Source: Lunularia cruciata
Lineage: Eukaryota > Streptophyta > Marchantiopsida > Lunulariales > Lunulariaceae
Direction of reading: 5' to 3'
Length of the DNA stretch: 64,000 nt
NCBI GenBank assembly: GCA_948567375.1
Contig: OX419762.1
Span: 27,048,608 to 27,112,607 of the forward strand
Part shown: piece by piece, positions 30,704 to 40,993 of the stretch
How the letters are laid out: every line of letters starts with the position of its first letter
Numbering within the stretch: position 1 is the stretch's first letter
Made by a program: the position numbers and the translations under genes
The notes under the pieces: generated by a model
The model's input: only the letters and a program-made list of their open reading frames with translations
Database searches by the model: none
Told to the model about the DNA's origin: nothing

Positions 30704-30716
30704 GCTCTCATACTAA
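30704..30716 (-). promoter_or_regulatory. Primer-binding site of F
   Basis: The minus strand reads TTAGTATGAGAGC beside the 5' LTR, a decayed form of TTGGTATCAGAGC (initiator tRNA-Met), which is perfect in B and G. Confidence 0.75.
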
Positions 30717-31138
30717 TGTAAAAGAACAAGACCAATGAGAGAAATAAGAGAATGGAAGCTCACATTTGAACACTTGAAAGAGTAAACTCCGGATGCCTAG
30801 CATGAGCTTTGGCTCTTGTTTTTATAGGGAGAATACAAGGCTCTTGAGAAACTTCTCAAGAATCTACCTTGAGCTACTTTTTTGGAGTGCAAGCCAAGTT
30901 AACCGGAAAGCTTCTCAAGAAGCTTCCTTCTTGAAGTCATCTACTTGGCATGCACGGTAAGTTGGTTGGAAGCTTCTAGAAGCTTCCTTCTAGAAATTAT
31001 TTACTTGGAATGCAAGCTAAGCTAGTGGGAAGCTTCCCAAGAAGCTTTTTAGACACTTCTAGGATATTCTAGGCTAATTTGCTTATTCACTACTTTATTA
31101 GCCTTGACTAACTTCATTGCTAACTCTATATTGTTATA
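30717..31138 (-). repeat. 5' LTR of element F
   Basis: 422 bp. The perfect site GAAgcTTCtaGAAgcTTC is at 30969-30986, followed by TTCtaGAA at 30989-30996, and other pairs at 30843-30861 and 30907-30935. TATAAAAA on the minus strand at about 30819-30826. Confidence 0.92.
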
Positions 31139-32682
31139 GATATAGTGATATGGAGAGAGCATTGATTTAAAGTTGGAGTAGAGATCTTTTTGAGGTTGGT
31201 TTGGTGGAGATTTCACATGGAAAGTATACATCAACTACGGTGATGCCAACCAAGAAGGATATGCATGGCAACTAGATAAATAAGCAGATGTGTAGAGATT
31301 ACCATCAACCAACAAACTAGGGCTGATCAGTATACCATGCCTACATCAAAGGAGATCTTTGATGCAATTGGGCATGCAAAGATCTTCAATACTTGGTTCT
31401 TTGAGTATGATATCATCAATTGTTGATCAAGGAGGAAGATAAATCCAAGATAACATTTTAGGCTATTGATCCTCATGGTAAGGATGTATTATATTAGTGG
31501 AGGTTCTTATTATTTGGGTTAAAGAATGCTTCTACCAAGTTTTGAATAGTCGTGGATAGGATCCTAGCTAAATTGGATTTTTCTCGGTGTTGTATTGATG
31601 ACATTTTGGTCTATAGCAACTATTGTGGAGGAGCATGAGAGACATTTATTGGAGGTGTTTGAGAGGTTAAGATCTCATGGACTCAAATTACATCATGGGA
31701 AGTGTAGATTCTTCTACAAGCAAGTTGAGCATTTGGGTCACACTATCTATCCTAGAGGACTTGGTGTTCAATAGACCAAGGTGGAGGCTATTCCACATAT
31801 TTCTTGGGCTAGAGATGTGAGCAGAGTGCAAGCATTCCTTAGGTTGGCGAACTTCTATAACTACTATGTTAAAGGATTTAGTGTAATTGCCAAGGCCTTG
31901 ACAAAGCTGACCAAGCTTACACAAGGAGTGGCGTTGGGGAGATGAGCAAGAGAGAGCTTTTGTAGAGCTCAAGGAGAGGTTGAAATATGCTCCTATTTTG
32001 AAGAGACCGATTAGAGGATAACCATTTCAGGTTCACACTGATTTGGATTATGTTGGAGCTTGGAGCAATGCTTACCCAACATGATGATGAGAGGAAAGAG
32101 TTTGTGGTGGACTATGCTAGTCACTTCAACAATTCAGCAGAGGTAAAATTTAGTTCATATGAGGGAGAGTACTTAGTAGCAATATGGATAGTAGCTCATT
32201 TCTCATATTACCTATTTGGTAACCCCTTTACTCTCATCATTGATCATCAATCACTAAAGTAGTTGATGGAGTCCAAAAAGCTTTCAAAGAAGCTTGCATG
32301 ATGGGCTCTGATTTTTTAGGAGTATGATTTCACAGTTATTCATAGAGCTTGAATGATGAACCATGATGCAGATAGGTTGAGTAGAAACCCATGTCCCAAC
32401 CATTAGAATCAAATAGGAGCATGTTGGCATGGTGAGACATATGAGGAGAGGATGCCAGGTTAACATGCATATACTTTTATTTGTACATTTGTTGAGGCTT
32501 TGTTGGTATCTCTCTTAGGGCATACAAGAGGAGTTATTGAGATCACATATCTAGAGAGTGATGATAGTGGTATAATTTAGTGAGACATTCATGATGATGT
32601 CTTAGTGATGGACTATCTTTGCATTGGTGTTGCGGATGGCGCAATTAGGACCAAGGAGAGAGATTGTGTTCTTCTCATGTTA
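31139..32682 (+). pseudogene. RT and RNase H of element E
   Basis: Codons for ISHGKYTSTTVMPTKKDMHGN, KQMCRDYHQPT, then FDAIGHAKIFNT and GYHQLLIKEED-like residues, PHGKDVLY, and LDFSRCCIDDILVYS near 31575-31615 (catalytic IDD intact). The thumb follows (GHTIYPRGLGVQ, LGLANFYNYYVKGF). The RNase H frame 32050-32262 reads GAMLTQHDDERKEFVVDYAS to NPFTLIIDHQSLK. The sequence ends at 32682 in codons matching D near 12840-12860, where G begins. Confidence 0.85.
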
Positions 32683-32854
32683 GAAGCTTCTAGAAGCTTC
32701 CTTATAGAAGCTACTTACTTGAGGTGCAAGCTAAGCTAACCGAGAAGCTTCCTAAGAAGCTTTCTAGATACTTCTAGAATATTCTAGGCTAATTTTCCTT
32801 ATTTGCTACTTTGTTAGCCCTACTAACTTCATCGCTAAACTCCATATTGTTACA
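32683..32854 (-). repeat. 3' LTR of element G (truncated)
   Basis: The remnant starts inside the GAA/TTC array: GAAgcTTCtaGAAgcTTC at 32683-32700. Its minus-strand start TGTAACAATATGG at 32854 is intact. Confidence 0.88.
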
Positions 32855-33240
32855 TATTCTCCCACCGCTAGTTGGTGATGTCCTTGTTGCCAATGAAGCT
32901 TCAAACTCTTGGATGGCCATTTGTGCATGTTGGAGGTGAGAAAGAGGTTCCCATGTTGCATCAAGAAGAGATACTCTTTCCAAAGGATCTTGTACTTTGT
33001 ACGTTGTTGATGGCCTTGGTGAATATGGCAACATGCAAGGATACGATCAACTTTGTACTCCTCATGATTATTGATAGAGACAGGAGGAGGTGGAGGTTGG
33101 ACTCAAGAGGAAAAGGAAGAGGAGTTAAGAACAAAGAGTTTCAACTTCAAGATATGAAAGATAAGATGGATATGCATATGACAAGGCAAGGCAAGTCGAT
33201 AAGAAACATGAGAGATAGTTTGGGTGACATCTAAGGGTCT
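32786..33240 (-). pseudogene. Chromodomain and pol end of element G
   Basis: The frame 32789-33034 reads TTYKVQ, DATWEPLSHLQHAQMAIQEFE, the conserved chromodomain WEP core and final helix. It then continues as TSPTSGGRICNNMEFSDEV through the polypurine tract into the LTR, where it stops. The earlier part of the domain and the integrase tail (PCHMHIHLIFHI) are at 33103-33240. Confidence 0.8.
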
Positions 33241-34300
33241 TATCCAATTAGGGGCAAGTTTACAAACTTGGGTATCAAGTGGGAGAGGGAGGTTACTAGA
33301 GGATAGCATGACTTTATTACCAACCTCGGAGGTGAGATCACAATGATGGTGATCCACATATTGTTTTTGATGATTTTGAGCAACAAGGAGGTGATATTTA
33401 GCTTGTTGGAGAGATTGGCTTATAGTGGTCAAGAATGTTGAAGTATGAGGAACTTGAGATGGAGAGAGAGTAAGAAGAGAATCTGTAACAAGCAGATCTT
33501 GGCCAAAATTAAGAAAGAAAGGAGAAAATCCGGTGCTTGCCTATTTGGTATTGTTGTAGGCAAATTCTCCAGTTACAAGACATTCATCCCAATTGGTATG
33601 GTGGACATTGACAAAGGTACGCAGCATATCCTCCAATGTACGATTTGCATGTTTGGTTTGTCCATCAGTTTGAGGATGATAGGTCATGGACAAAGCAAGC
33701 TTGGTGTTGAGTATTTGGAAGAGTGCTTGCCAAAACTTCTCGATAAATCAAGGATTTTGGTTAGAGATGAGTACACATGGCATCCCATGATGCTTGAAGA
33801 CATTGTCAAAGTAGATTTGTGCTAAGGTTGGAGCATCCACGGTATCGCAGGTTGGTACCAAGTGGATTTGCTTACTAAGCTTATCTACAAACACCACAAT
33901 TGTTGTGTGTCCTTGCTTTGTCTTGGGCAAGGATGTGATGAGATCCAAACTCACATGCTCCCATCGAGCAGATGGAATGGCAAGTGGTTGAAGGAGTCCA
34001 CTCGGCTTCTAGTTGTTGGCCTTGTTATGTTGGTAGCTCTCACACGATTGAATAAATTCTCAAACATCTTGTCTCATGTTGGGCCATCACCATCGATGTT
34101 AGAGGGTACCCAAGGTCTTGTCTACACCCATGTGACCAACTAAGGGTAAATCATGGGCTTCTTGAAGGCGCACAAGTTGAAGATCACCTTGGGTTGGAAC
34201 ATAGATCCGGTCTTCATGGAATAGAAGGTACTCCTTGATTGAGAAGGTGTTGTATTCCTTGTCACATGTTGTAAGGAGACTATGTACCATCTAGAAGAAA
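33241..34300 (-). pseudogene. Integrase of element G
   Basis: The core at 33748-33954 reads MSLDLITSLPKTKQGHTTIVVFVDKLSKQIHLVP (first Asp) and CVLISNQNP, where the SDRDP motif has lost both Asp residues. The zinc-binding part is at 34099-34290 (LQEAHDLPLVGHMGVDKTLGTL). The tail GNKVMLSSSNLPLPLDTQV lies at 33250-33360. Dead by stops and by the lost catalytic residue. Confidence 0.82.
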
Positions 34301-35700
34301 GGATCTTGTTGTAAAGCTGACTAAAACTCATTTTGGACCTTGGAGTCAATTGACACCGTTGTAATTGCCATTGTGATGAGAAGAAGAGACTTCAAATCAG
34401 GTCTTTGTGATAAAGCATCAGTGATGACATGGAACCGACTTGGTTTGTACTCAAGTTTGATGTCAAAAAATTGGAGTTGTTCCTCCCATCAATGATGTTG
34501 ACTCTGCATATGTTCCAAGTGTAAGGTCTGCAACAATCATTTGTGATCAGTTTGCATTATCACTTGTTTCCCCGAGAGGTAATGCCTCTATATCTTGGTG
34601 GCATATATTATTGCAAGTTGTTCTCAATCTCAAGCAAAGTAGTTTCTTTCTGCCGTATTGAGTTGGTGAGACACAAAGGCAATGGGATGTAATCCATCTG
34701 GGAATTCCTATTGCAACACGGCTCCAATTGCAAAGTTAGAAGCATCAAAATCAACCACACAAGGTAGTTGAGGATCATACGGTTGAAGAATAGGCCTTGA
34801 AGACACCATATGTTTCAACTTCTAGAATGCTTCATCATGCTTGGTGGTCCATTGGAAGCTCAAGTCCTTCTCCAAGAGGTCAGCCAATAGTGCAGCCACA
34901 TGAGCATAATAATGGATGAATTGTTGGTAAAAACTAGCCAATCCATTAAATGCTCATACTTCTATAGTACTCTTTGGAGTAGGCCAATCAGTAATGGCCT
35001 TGATTTTCTCCTCTTCAATCTTGATCCCCTCTGATGAGATCTTGTGCCCCAAGAAGGTAACTTCCTTTTGCCAAAAGGCACACTTTGACTTCTTGCAGTA
35101 AAATTTCCATTGTTGTAGTTGTCTTAGGACTTCTTTCACGTGATTCACGTGTTCTGCCTCTGTCTTGCTATAGATTAAAATATCATCCAAGAACACCACC
35201 ATGTACCAATCTAATAGTCCATGCAACATCCAATGCATCTGATCTATGAAGACTATTGGAGCATTAGTGAGCCCGAAAGGTAGAACTCTCCACTCAAAAT
35301 ACCCATACCTTATGTAAAAGGCCGTCTTTTTCACATCCTCCCTATCAATGGGGATTTGCCAATAGCCGCTACAATCCAGCTTGGAAAAATATCATGCTCT
35401 ACTCAATTGATCAAGCAAGTCATCAATCTGAGGCAAGGGATATGCATTCTTCATGGTTTGCTTATTGAGCCCACGATAATCATTATAGAGACAAAGTCAT
35501 CCATCCTTCTTTGGAACAAATAATACTGGTGCTTCCCAAAGAGAGGTACTATGTTGTATGAATTCCTTCTCCAACCACTCCATAAGTGTTGTTTGCAACT
35601 CCTCCAACTCCTTTGGTGAGAGCCGATAGATTGGTCTACTCAATAGAGTACTCCTTAGCAATAACTCAATCTTGAAAGGCATACCACGATCAGAGGGTTA
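34301..35700 (-). pseudogene. RT and RNase H of element G
   Basis: The open frame 34954-35334 (126 aa) reads [40 protein letters not shown] (catalytic DD intact), CAFWQKEVTFLGHKISSEGI. Fingers at 35497-35682: [27 protein letters not shown]. RNase H, with stops, fills 34500-34950. Confidence 0.88.
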
Positions 35701-35836
35701 TCCCTTTGGTAGATCATTCAAAAACACATCTGCAAACTCTTGAACTCTCTGATCAACTATTGCTTGATGAGGCTCTCGGCTCTCCTCAGATTGTCCTTGT
35801 GCAATTGGCTTGATCCACACCTCAAAAATAGACTTA

Positions 35837-36016
35837 TCTTCCTCCAAAGCTTGCTCTATGGCTCCTTCACTGACAAACTTCCAATCTATGGATTCATCTC
35901 TCTTCAAAGCTTACTCTATGGTTGCCTTCTTGGCAAACTTCCCATCTTGGGGCTCCTCTCTCTTCAAAGCATGCTCTATTGCTACCTTCTTGACAAACTT
36001 CCCATCTTGGGACTGA
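35837..36016 (-). repeat. Three 60-bp tandem repeats in the protease-RT linker of G
   Basis: Units start at 35837, 35897 and 35957, each 60 bp, encoding the same charged 20-residue unit as F (SQDGKFVKK type). F has four. Confidence 0.9.
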
Positions 36017-36089
36017 CTATTCTTAGGTGTCTTACTCAGAAGTGCCAAATAACCTAATCGGAAATTCCTACCTTGCTGTTGTACTTGAA

Positions 36090-36450
36090 TTTGTCATTGG
36101 TTCCTTTCAAATTGAACCTTATGATGTTCAAGCCAAGGTAGTCCTAGAATGACATCATAGTGTAGAGGTGCCACTACAAACCTCATATACTCCAAATACT
36201 CTTTTCCAATCTTAAAAGTAACAAGATGTGAGGTACGGAATGCATAACCCTTTCTACCATCCGCCATCATCAATCTACTTCCAATCATTGGCTTGATAAG
36301 AAAACTCAATTCCTTTGCTACGTGCATAGACATGCAATTCTCTAAACTTCCAGAATCAACCAAAATCCTACAACCCCAATTATATATTGTACCTTGCAAG
36401 TGAAGCAAACTTGCATAAGTTGAGCCTTCAATCCCATTGGAACTAATCAA
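36090..36450 (-). pseudogene. Protease of element G
   Basis: Open frame 36094-36450 (118 aa): GCRILVDSGSLENCMSM carries the intact catalytic D-S-G, and HYDVILGLPWLEHH the second conserved segment. It is the best-preserved protease of the family in this window and gives the reference for the mutated one in F. Confidence 0.88.
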
Positions 36451-36459
36451 GCTCCCAAT

Positions 36460-37410
36460 GGCCAGCTCAAAATCTCCTACTAGGATTCCTTGTTTCTCTG
36501 ATCATTCCGCTCCATAAATTCCATTTGGGCAACTTTTCAAGGTCACCCATTCCTAAGTGGACATTTACCAATGCAATGTCCAACTTAGCAACAATAAAAA
36601 CAACCTCCATTTTCTTGCAATCTTTCTCTATCCATTGTACCAAGTGGTCTTCGTTGGATAGCTTCAATCTCCATTGGTGCCAATTCTTCCACCCGTGCGT
36701 AGTGTACTGGTAAGCTTTGTGTACGTCAAGGTCAAGACCAAGTTGTTGCAACCAAGGAATCAAAGTGCTCAGCCAATTGCATGGCTTCTTTCTATGTTTT
36801 GTGGTTCACGCATGGTCACTTCCAGTTTGTGACTTCAATCCTTGCACAAATTGATCTTGAACTTCACCTTCTTGTCTATTTGGAATTTGCATGATGATGT
36901 TCTGAAATTGTGTGATGTAGCTCCTTACTGAGCCAATCTGCTTCAACTCCACCAATTTATCTTGTGTAGCTCAAGTGGCATTTATAGTTTGAAATCAAAC
37001 AAGTATTGCATCCTGAATTCTGCACATATCAAAATTGGTGCAACAATCTGTCGTTCAGGTTGCTCTACTCAGAATCATCACCAAATTTTTGCCACATCAT
37101 CCAATTGGCTAAAAGCCAAGAGAATCTGTTTCCATTCATCTTGAAGATTGGTGGCTTCAAAGTAACATTCGCAGTCAAACACAAAATTCTCCATTATGCC
37201 CGGAAGATACTTACCTTCAAATACCTTGGGTTTTGGAAATCAAATGCAATCTCTCCATCTTGAACTAGTGCTCTCTCTATATGTTCTCGTTGTTGTTGGT
37301 CTCATTCATCCAAAAATAGAGTAAGGTGCTTGATTTGTTGTTGCATTGCAAGGATAACATCTGGTATTGCCACCATAGCTACTACTTTATCCTACTACTC
37401 TCAATTTATC
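36460..37410 (-). pseudogene. gag of element G
   Basis: The CCHC knuckle region CFYCC-x-VGHCIGKC is at about 36560-36605 (one stop inside). Upstream codons resemble the gag of B and F. The frame is heavily broken. Confidence 0.65.
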
Positions 37411-37634
37411 TAATTGATTAACACATAGATGTAGCACATCCACCGTTCTCCATAAGTTACAACCGGAAGTATCAAGGGTTCCTTAGACAAGGTGATCATA
37501 TGCAAAAAATCTTGCCCAAAGTGCGAGGTGATGAATTATGTGAAATGATGCTTGGGTAATATCTAGACATGAAAATCCCAATGGTTTGGTGAAAGTGGAT
37601 TTGGTGGTCCATAAATTTTATCCATCCCATTCCT

Positions 37635-37647
37635 GCTCTGATACCAA
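37635..37647 (-). promoter_or_regulatory. Primer-binding site of G (initiator tRNA-Met)
   Basis: The minus strand reads TTGGTATCAGAGC, directly after the 5' LTR. Confidence 0.9.
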
Positions 37648-38063
37648 TGTAAAAGACTAAGACCAAGGAGAGAAATAGGAGAATGGAAGCTCACATTGGG
37701 ACACTTGAATGAGGGAAAACTCCGAATGCCTAGCATGAGCTTTGGCTTTGGTATTTATTACTAGTAGCATACAAGGCCCTTGAAAAGCTTCTCAAGAAGC
37801 TTCCTCCAACCACTTTCTTAGGTGCAAGCAAAGTTAACTAGGAAGCTTCTCAAGAAGCTTCCTTCTAGAAGTCCCTTACTTAGTATGCAAGCTAAGCTAG
37901 CTAGAAACTTCTAGAAGCTACTTACTTGAAGTGCAAGCTAAGCAAGCCTAGGGAAACTTCCCAAGAAGCTTCCTAGATACTTCTAGAATATTCAAGGCTA
38001 ATTTGTCTTATTTGCTACTTTGTTAGCCCTACTAACTTCATTGCTAAACTTCATATTGTTACA
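37648..38063 (-). repeat. 5' LTR of element G
   Basis: 416 bp, with GAAacTTCtaGAA at 37904-37916 (one unit decayed relative to F) and pairs such as GAAgcTTCtcaaGAAgcTTC near 37842-37861. Ends TGTTACA at 38063. Confidence 0.9.
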
Positions 38064-38399
38064 CTCAAGGATAGTGGTTATGTCTTAGATGTTCTTGACC
38101 TATAGCTAGTTCATCATTTATATAATATAGATTGTAGATTGCATATTGGAGACATGTGACTAACAATGGGGCTCGATAGCACCTAACTTCCTGATCTTTT
38201 GCCCACCATAGGGTATACTATATACTTGGAGTAAATGGCTATGTGGAGTTAGAGGGATTTAACCGCCAACTAGGGGCAATTGTAGCACTTTAGAGTTCAT
38301 GTATGACTTATGTGTGAGTTGTGCTTCTATAGTGTAGGATGTTGACGGTGATGTATATTGTGTAATAATGTATTTACGCATGACAACTATCATGCCATT
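38064..38399 (+). pseudogene. 3' coding tail of element E
   Basis: Plus-strand codons beginning LKDSGYVLDVLDL and HIGDM, LTMGLDST, PDLLP read for about 200 bp with few stops and then run into a non-coding segment before the right terminal repeat. No domain is recognised; it is assumed to be E because it lies between G and the terminal repeat. Confidence 0.35.
38280..38386 (+). repeat. 107-bp direct repeat (first copy)
   Basis: CACTTTAGAGTTCATGTATG and following bases are repeated at 38826-38932. The copies bracket the right terminal repeat of E. Confidence 0.85.
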
Positions 38400-38660
38400 T
38401 GTAACATTGCACCTAGATTGATAAGATGCTAGAGTAGTAGTCTGGGTAGTCAAAGGTATTTGGGAAATTACTCATAGACTACTCATTGACAGTCAAATTT
38501 CATGTTCAAGGTACTAATTACATGGTGAGGCCCACCGTTCACACCATTGGGTGTGCCATCAGTGAGACTATTAGGGTTGGAGATCTACGTCAAGATCAAG
38601 GGGTATACTTTCAAAGTGCAATTCCAGAGAACTCATTTCTCTGATGTTGAGCCTTCAAGT
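38400..38660 (+). repeat. Right terminal repeat (partial LTR) of E
   Basis: It matches 20665-20915 and begins TGTAACATTGCACC. The sequence 38661-38825 has no counterpart at the left end. Confidence 0.55.
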
Positions 38661-38825
38661 TCTCGGCTATGGTGGATAGAGGCCGATGAGCATCACCTGG
38701 AATCTCTTAGCTAGAGTGGGTGTGGTTTGACTATAATCAGTGCCCAATTGTTGGCAGATTGTTGAGTAACAGATCAAGTCCTGATCTAATTGAGTGTGAT
38801 TCGAGTTGAGAATAAATTGATTATT

Positions 38826-38932
38826 GTGGCACTTTAGAGTTCATGTATGACTTATATGTGAGTTGTGCTTCTATAGTGTATGATGTTGATAGTGTTGTAT
38901 GTTGTGTAGTGATGTATATATGCACAACACTA
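38826..38932 (+). repeat. 107-bp direct repeat (second copy)
   Basis: Copy of 38280-38386 with about ten differences, lying just before host-like sequence resumes. Confidence 0.85.
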
Positions 38933-38973
38933 GCACAAATTAATTATGACAACAAACAACAATCTTTGCAAAA

Positions 38974-39135
38974 TTGAAAGGTGATGTGGACAATCAAGCA
39001 GAAGCACTTGCGCACATCAATTATGAAACGGACACTTCCAGAGAATCTAGCGATGATGGTAGACGGATCAAGCATAAACATATTGTAAACCGAGTCTCTT
39101 TCCAGGTGATAATCTTACAGACATGCCATCATGAT
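38974..39135 (+). CDS. Possible host exon
   Basis: An open stretch begins GDVDNQAEALAHINYETDTS and continues RESSDDGRRIKHKHIVNRVSFQ. It ends at CAG followed by GTGATAATC, a plausible splice donor, and an acceptor-like AG precedes the GTGATG at its start. The acidic/serine composition resembles the coiled-coil gene on the other side of E. No domain. It could equally be chance; the stop comes at 39175. Confidence 0.25.
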
Positions 39136-39189
39136 CTGATCTTGCCCTTTCTTAGAAGCACTAATCTCTTTCTTTGACACCCGATGAAG

Positions 39190-39885
39190 GTGTGTGTACT
39201 GCTTGCTTTTCTTGTGACGCGATAGGAGATCTTATACAACTCTACTACCTGAGTCTTGGTTGTGCTTCTGCCCGGAAAATACTAAATCTATAGCAGGTGA
39301 AGCTGACTCTTAGATGTGGTTTAAAGTTTACCAAGATTGTGTTCGTTTAAAAGTTCTAATATGCCATGTTGTGGAGGTTGGATCCTCTGGTGGGAGAAAC
39401 AATATATTGCACTTGTTTCTATTCTCCCTTTGCATTTGCCGTTTGTGTATAACAAAGTAAGAGCTTCTCATAAAACATCAATTACTCCTCCTATGTCTGT
39501 TCTAAGTGATTGCATGTAGAACTTATTGGTTATGTTCACAAGGGTGTGCTGACAGTTCTTGAGGAGACACCACCAGTGCTAATGTGTAAGAAAAAACTAA
39601 TGAAAGATGTCAGGTCTTGTTTAGTTAACATTGGCTTATAAGTAGGGAGCCAGTATTTGTACCTCATCTTTTCGGTATCGGTATTTGTATCTCACCTCTG
39701 TTTTGAGCCAAGTATAAGGGTGGATTTTCGCATATTTGGGATAGGCATATTGGAACCAAGAGAAGGCTACTGCCGCATGTTGGTACGGAGTGAGAAAGAA
39801 AGATGGGAGAAATAATGTGTTGAAACGGTACGACGTTGAGGTGGTGAATTTCAATCCTTTGCAGTACCATGCGCTCTCTTTTATG
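39190..39885. other. Host-like DNA without a recognisable gene
   Basis: Short ORFs only (39337-39519 plus, 39636-39870 minus), no domain. Contains a duplicated GGTATCGGTATTTGTA-type motif near 39660-39700. Confidence 0.4.
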
Positions 39886-40240
39886 GACCTGGGGACTTCT
39901 GCGTTCAGCTTGCTGTCTCCCAGTTCCTTACTGCGGTTTTTTTATGTCATTTTTTACCTGCTCTCTTTCATTCTGTCATAGACCTGGGGACTTCTGCGTT
40001 CAGCTTGCTGTCTCCCAGTTCCTTTACGGCGGTTTTTTATTTCATTTTTTACCTGCTGTTGAGAGATTTCGGTCACTGCTGTGGAACCCTAAGAGGTTCA
40101 CTCTACTTATTGGTAGGATAACAAAGGGTGAGGTACAGATCATTTTTTACCTGCTGTTAGGAGATGTCGGTGAATGCTGTGGAACCCTAAGAGATTCACT
40201 CTATTTATTATAGGTAAGATAACAAAGGGTTGGGTACATA
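39886..40240 (+). repeat. Tandem repeats of about 95-98 bp
   Basis: GACCTGGGGACTTCTGCG starts at 39886 and 39981 (95 bp apart). The segment beginning CATTTTTTACCTGCT recurs at 39948, 40043 and 40141, and the GTGGAACCCTAAGAG block at about 40079 and 40178. The two overlapping duplications look like unequal crossing-over products. Confidence 0.8.
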
Positions 40241-40993
40241 TACCGGTTCCCTACAAGTATCCTGGATATTGACAGCAGAAATAAACTGTTACGACATTGA
40301 TTGTTTTAACTAAAGGAGGAACGCGACCGCTTGTGAAAACAAGAAGACGGGAAGATCTCATCGAGTTTTAACTGAAGGGAAGGTACTGAGCTTCTTGCCA
40401 GACACTGCTCTCCGTGTAAGTGCAACGTTGACTTCAAATCAGTGGTCTTCCGAGTGGTGGACCATTATGATACTCCCAAAGCTCATGAGTCTTTCTCGGT
40501 TTAGAGCGGATTTTCCACTTTACAAGAGTCCACTCCTGCATTTGTTACTTCATGACAGATATTGGCTTGGCTAGCACTACCGTCAGAGCTGAGTGCAGCT
40601 ACAGTGAGAGTTATCGTTCATTGTTTACGATTTCCTCTCGGCTTGTGAAGTTGACATGATAATTTAGGTGCCACCACCGCTGCCACTGACTTAACTTCAT
40701 GCGTTTGAGTTGGCATCTGTACGCATCGGAAATGTTAAAGGATCCTTAATCGGACAAAGCTTTTGAGCAGACAGTGATTGGAGCGAAATGTGAACCTTCG
40801 ACGGCAGCGCTGTTTGACAGTGAATCAAGGTTGGCGTGTTATAGAGCTTCAACCCCAAGAAATACTGGAGTTTAGGGTTTAGAGTTTAAGGTCGTGTTCT
40901 TCCCCACTTTTTCAATTGAATTGAAATTGAATTAATGACTTCCCTTCATTTTCTTCTCAATCACATTTGTACATACTCCATAGCTTTCTTAGG
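40241..40993. other. Host-like DNA, CpG-retaining, no recognisable gene
   Basis: No long ORF. A stretch near 40868-40890 reads TTTAGGGTTTAGAG, two plant telomere-type units, too short to be an interstitial telomere. It may include the 3' UTR of the minus-strand ORF that follows. Confidence 0.4.

Larger units (their letters stand above)
25455..31138 (-). mobile_element. Element F: chromovirus inserted in E
   Basis: 5684 bp on the minus strand, the most complete member of the B/F/G family. Its LTRs are 25455-25879 (3') and 30717-31138 (5'; its outer CA is now TA). The 5-bp target duplication has one mismatch. Minus-strand order is primer site, gag with CCHC knuckle, protease, a linker with four 60-bp repeats, RT, RNase H, integrase, chromodomain, LTR. 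Many stops and shifts. Confidence 0.92.
32683..38063 (-). mobile_element. Element G: chromovirus, truncated in its 3' LTR, inserted in E
   Basis: Minus-strand copy of the B/F family. The 5' LTR is complete (37648-38063) but only the inner 172 bp of the 3' LTR remains (32683-32854). The missing outer 240 bp, together with the missing integrase of E next to it, suggest one deletion. Order on the minus strand: primer site, gag with CCHC, protease (DSGS), three 60-bp repeats, RT (FLDD intact), integrase, chromodomain. Confidence 0.9.
20665..38660 (+). mobile_element. Element E: methyltransferase-bearing Ty3/gypsy element, interrupted by F and G
   Basis: The second copy of the D family, plus strand. 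Its parts are a left terminal repeat (20665-20915), a leader, an N-terminal ORF (22485-23150), a C5 methyltransferase domain (23950-24910), a linker (24960-25454), F, then RT and RNase H (31139-32682). G follows, then a short 3' coding tail (38064-38399) and the right terminal repeat (38400-38660). F inserted with a 5-bp duplication (aatat at 25450-25454, gatat at 31139-31143; D has gatat). The integrase is missing: deletion at the left edge of G removed it. The outer ends are less certain than for A, B, C and F. Confidence 0.75.

Noticed and set aside
40868-40890. Telomere-like TTTAGGGTTTAGAG
   Set aside because: Fewer than two perfect units; such motifs occur as telo-boxes or by chance.
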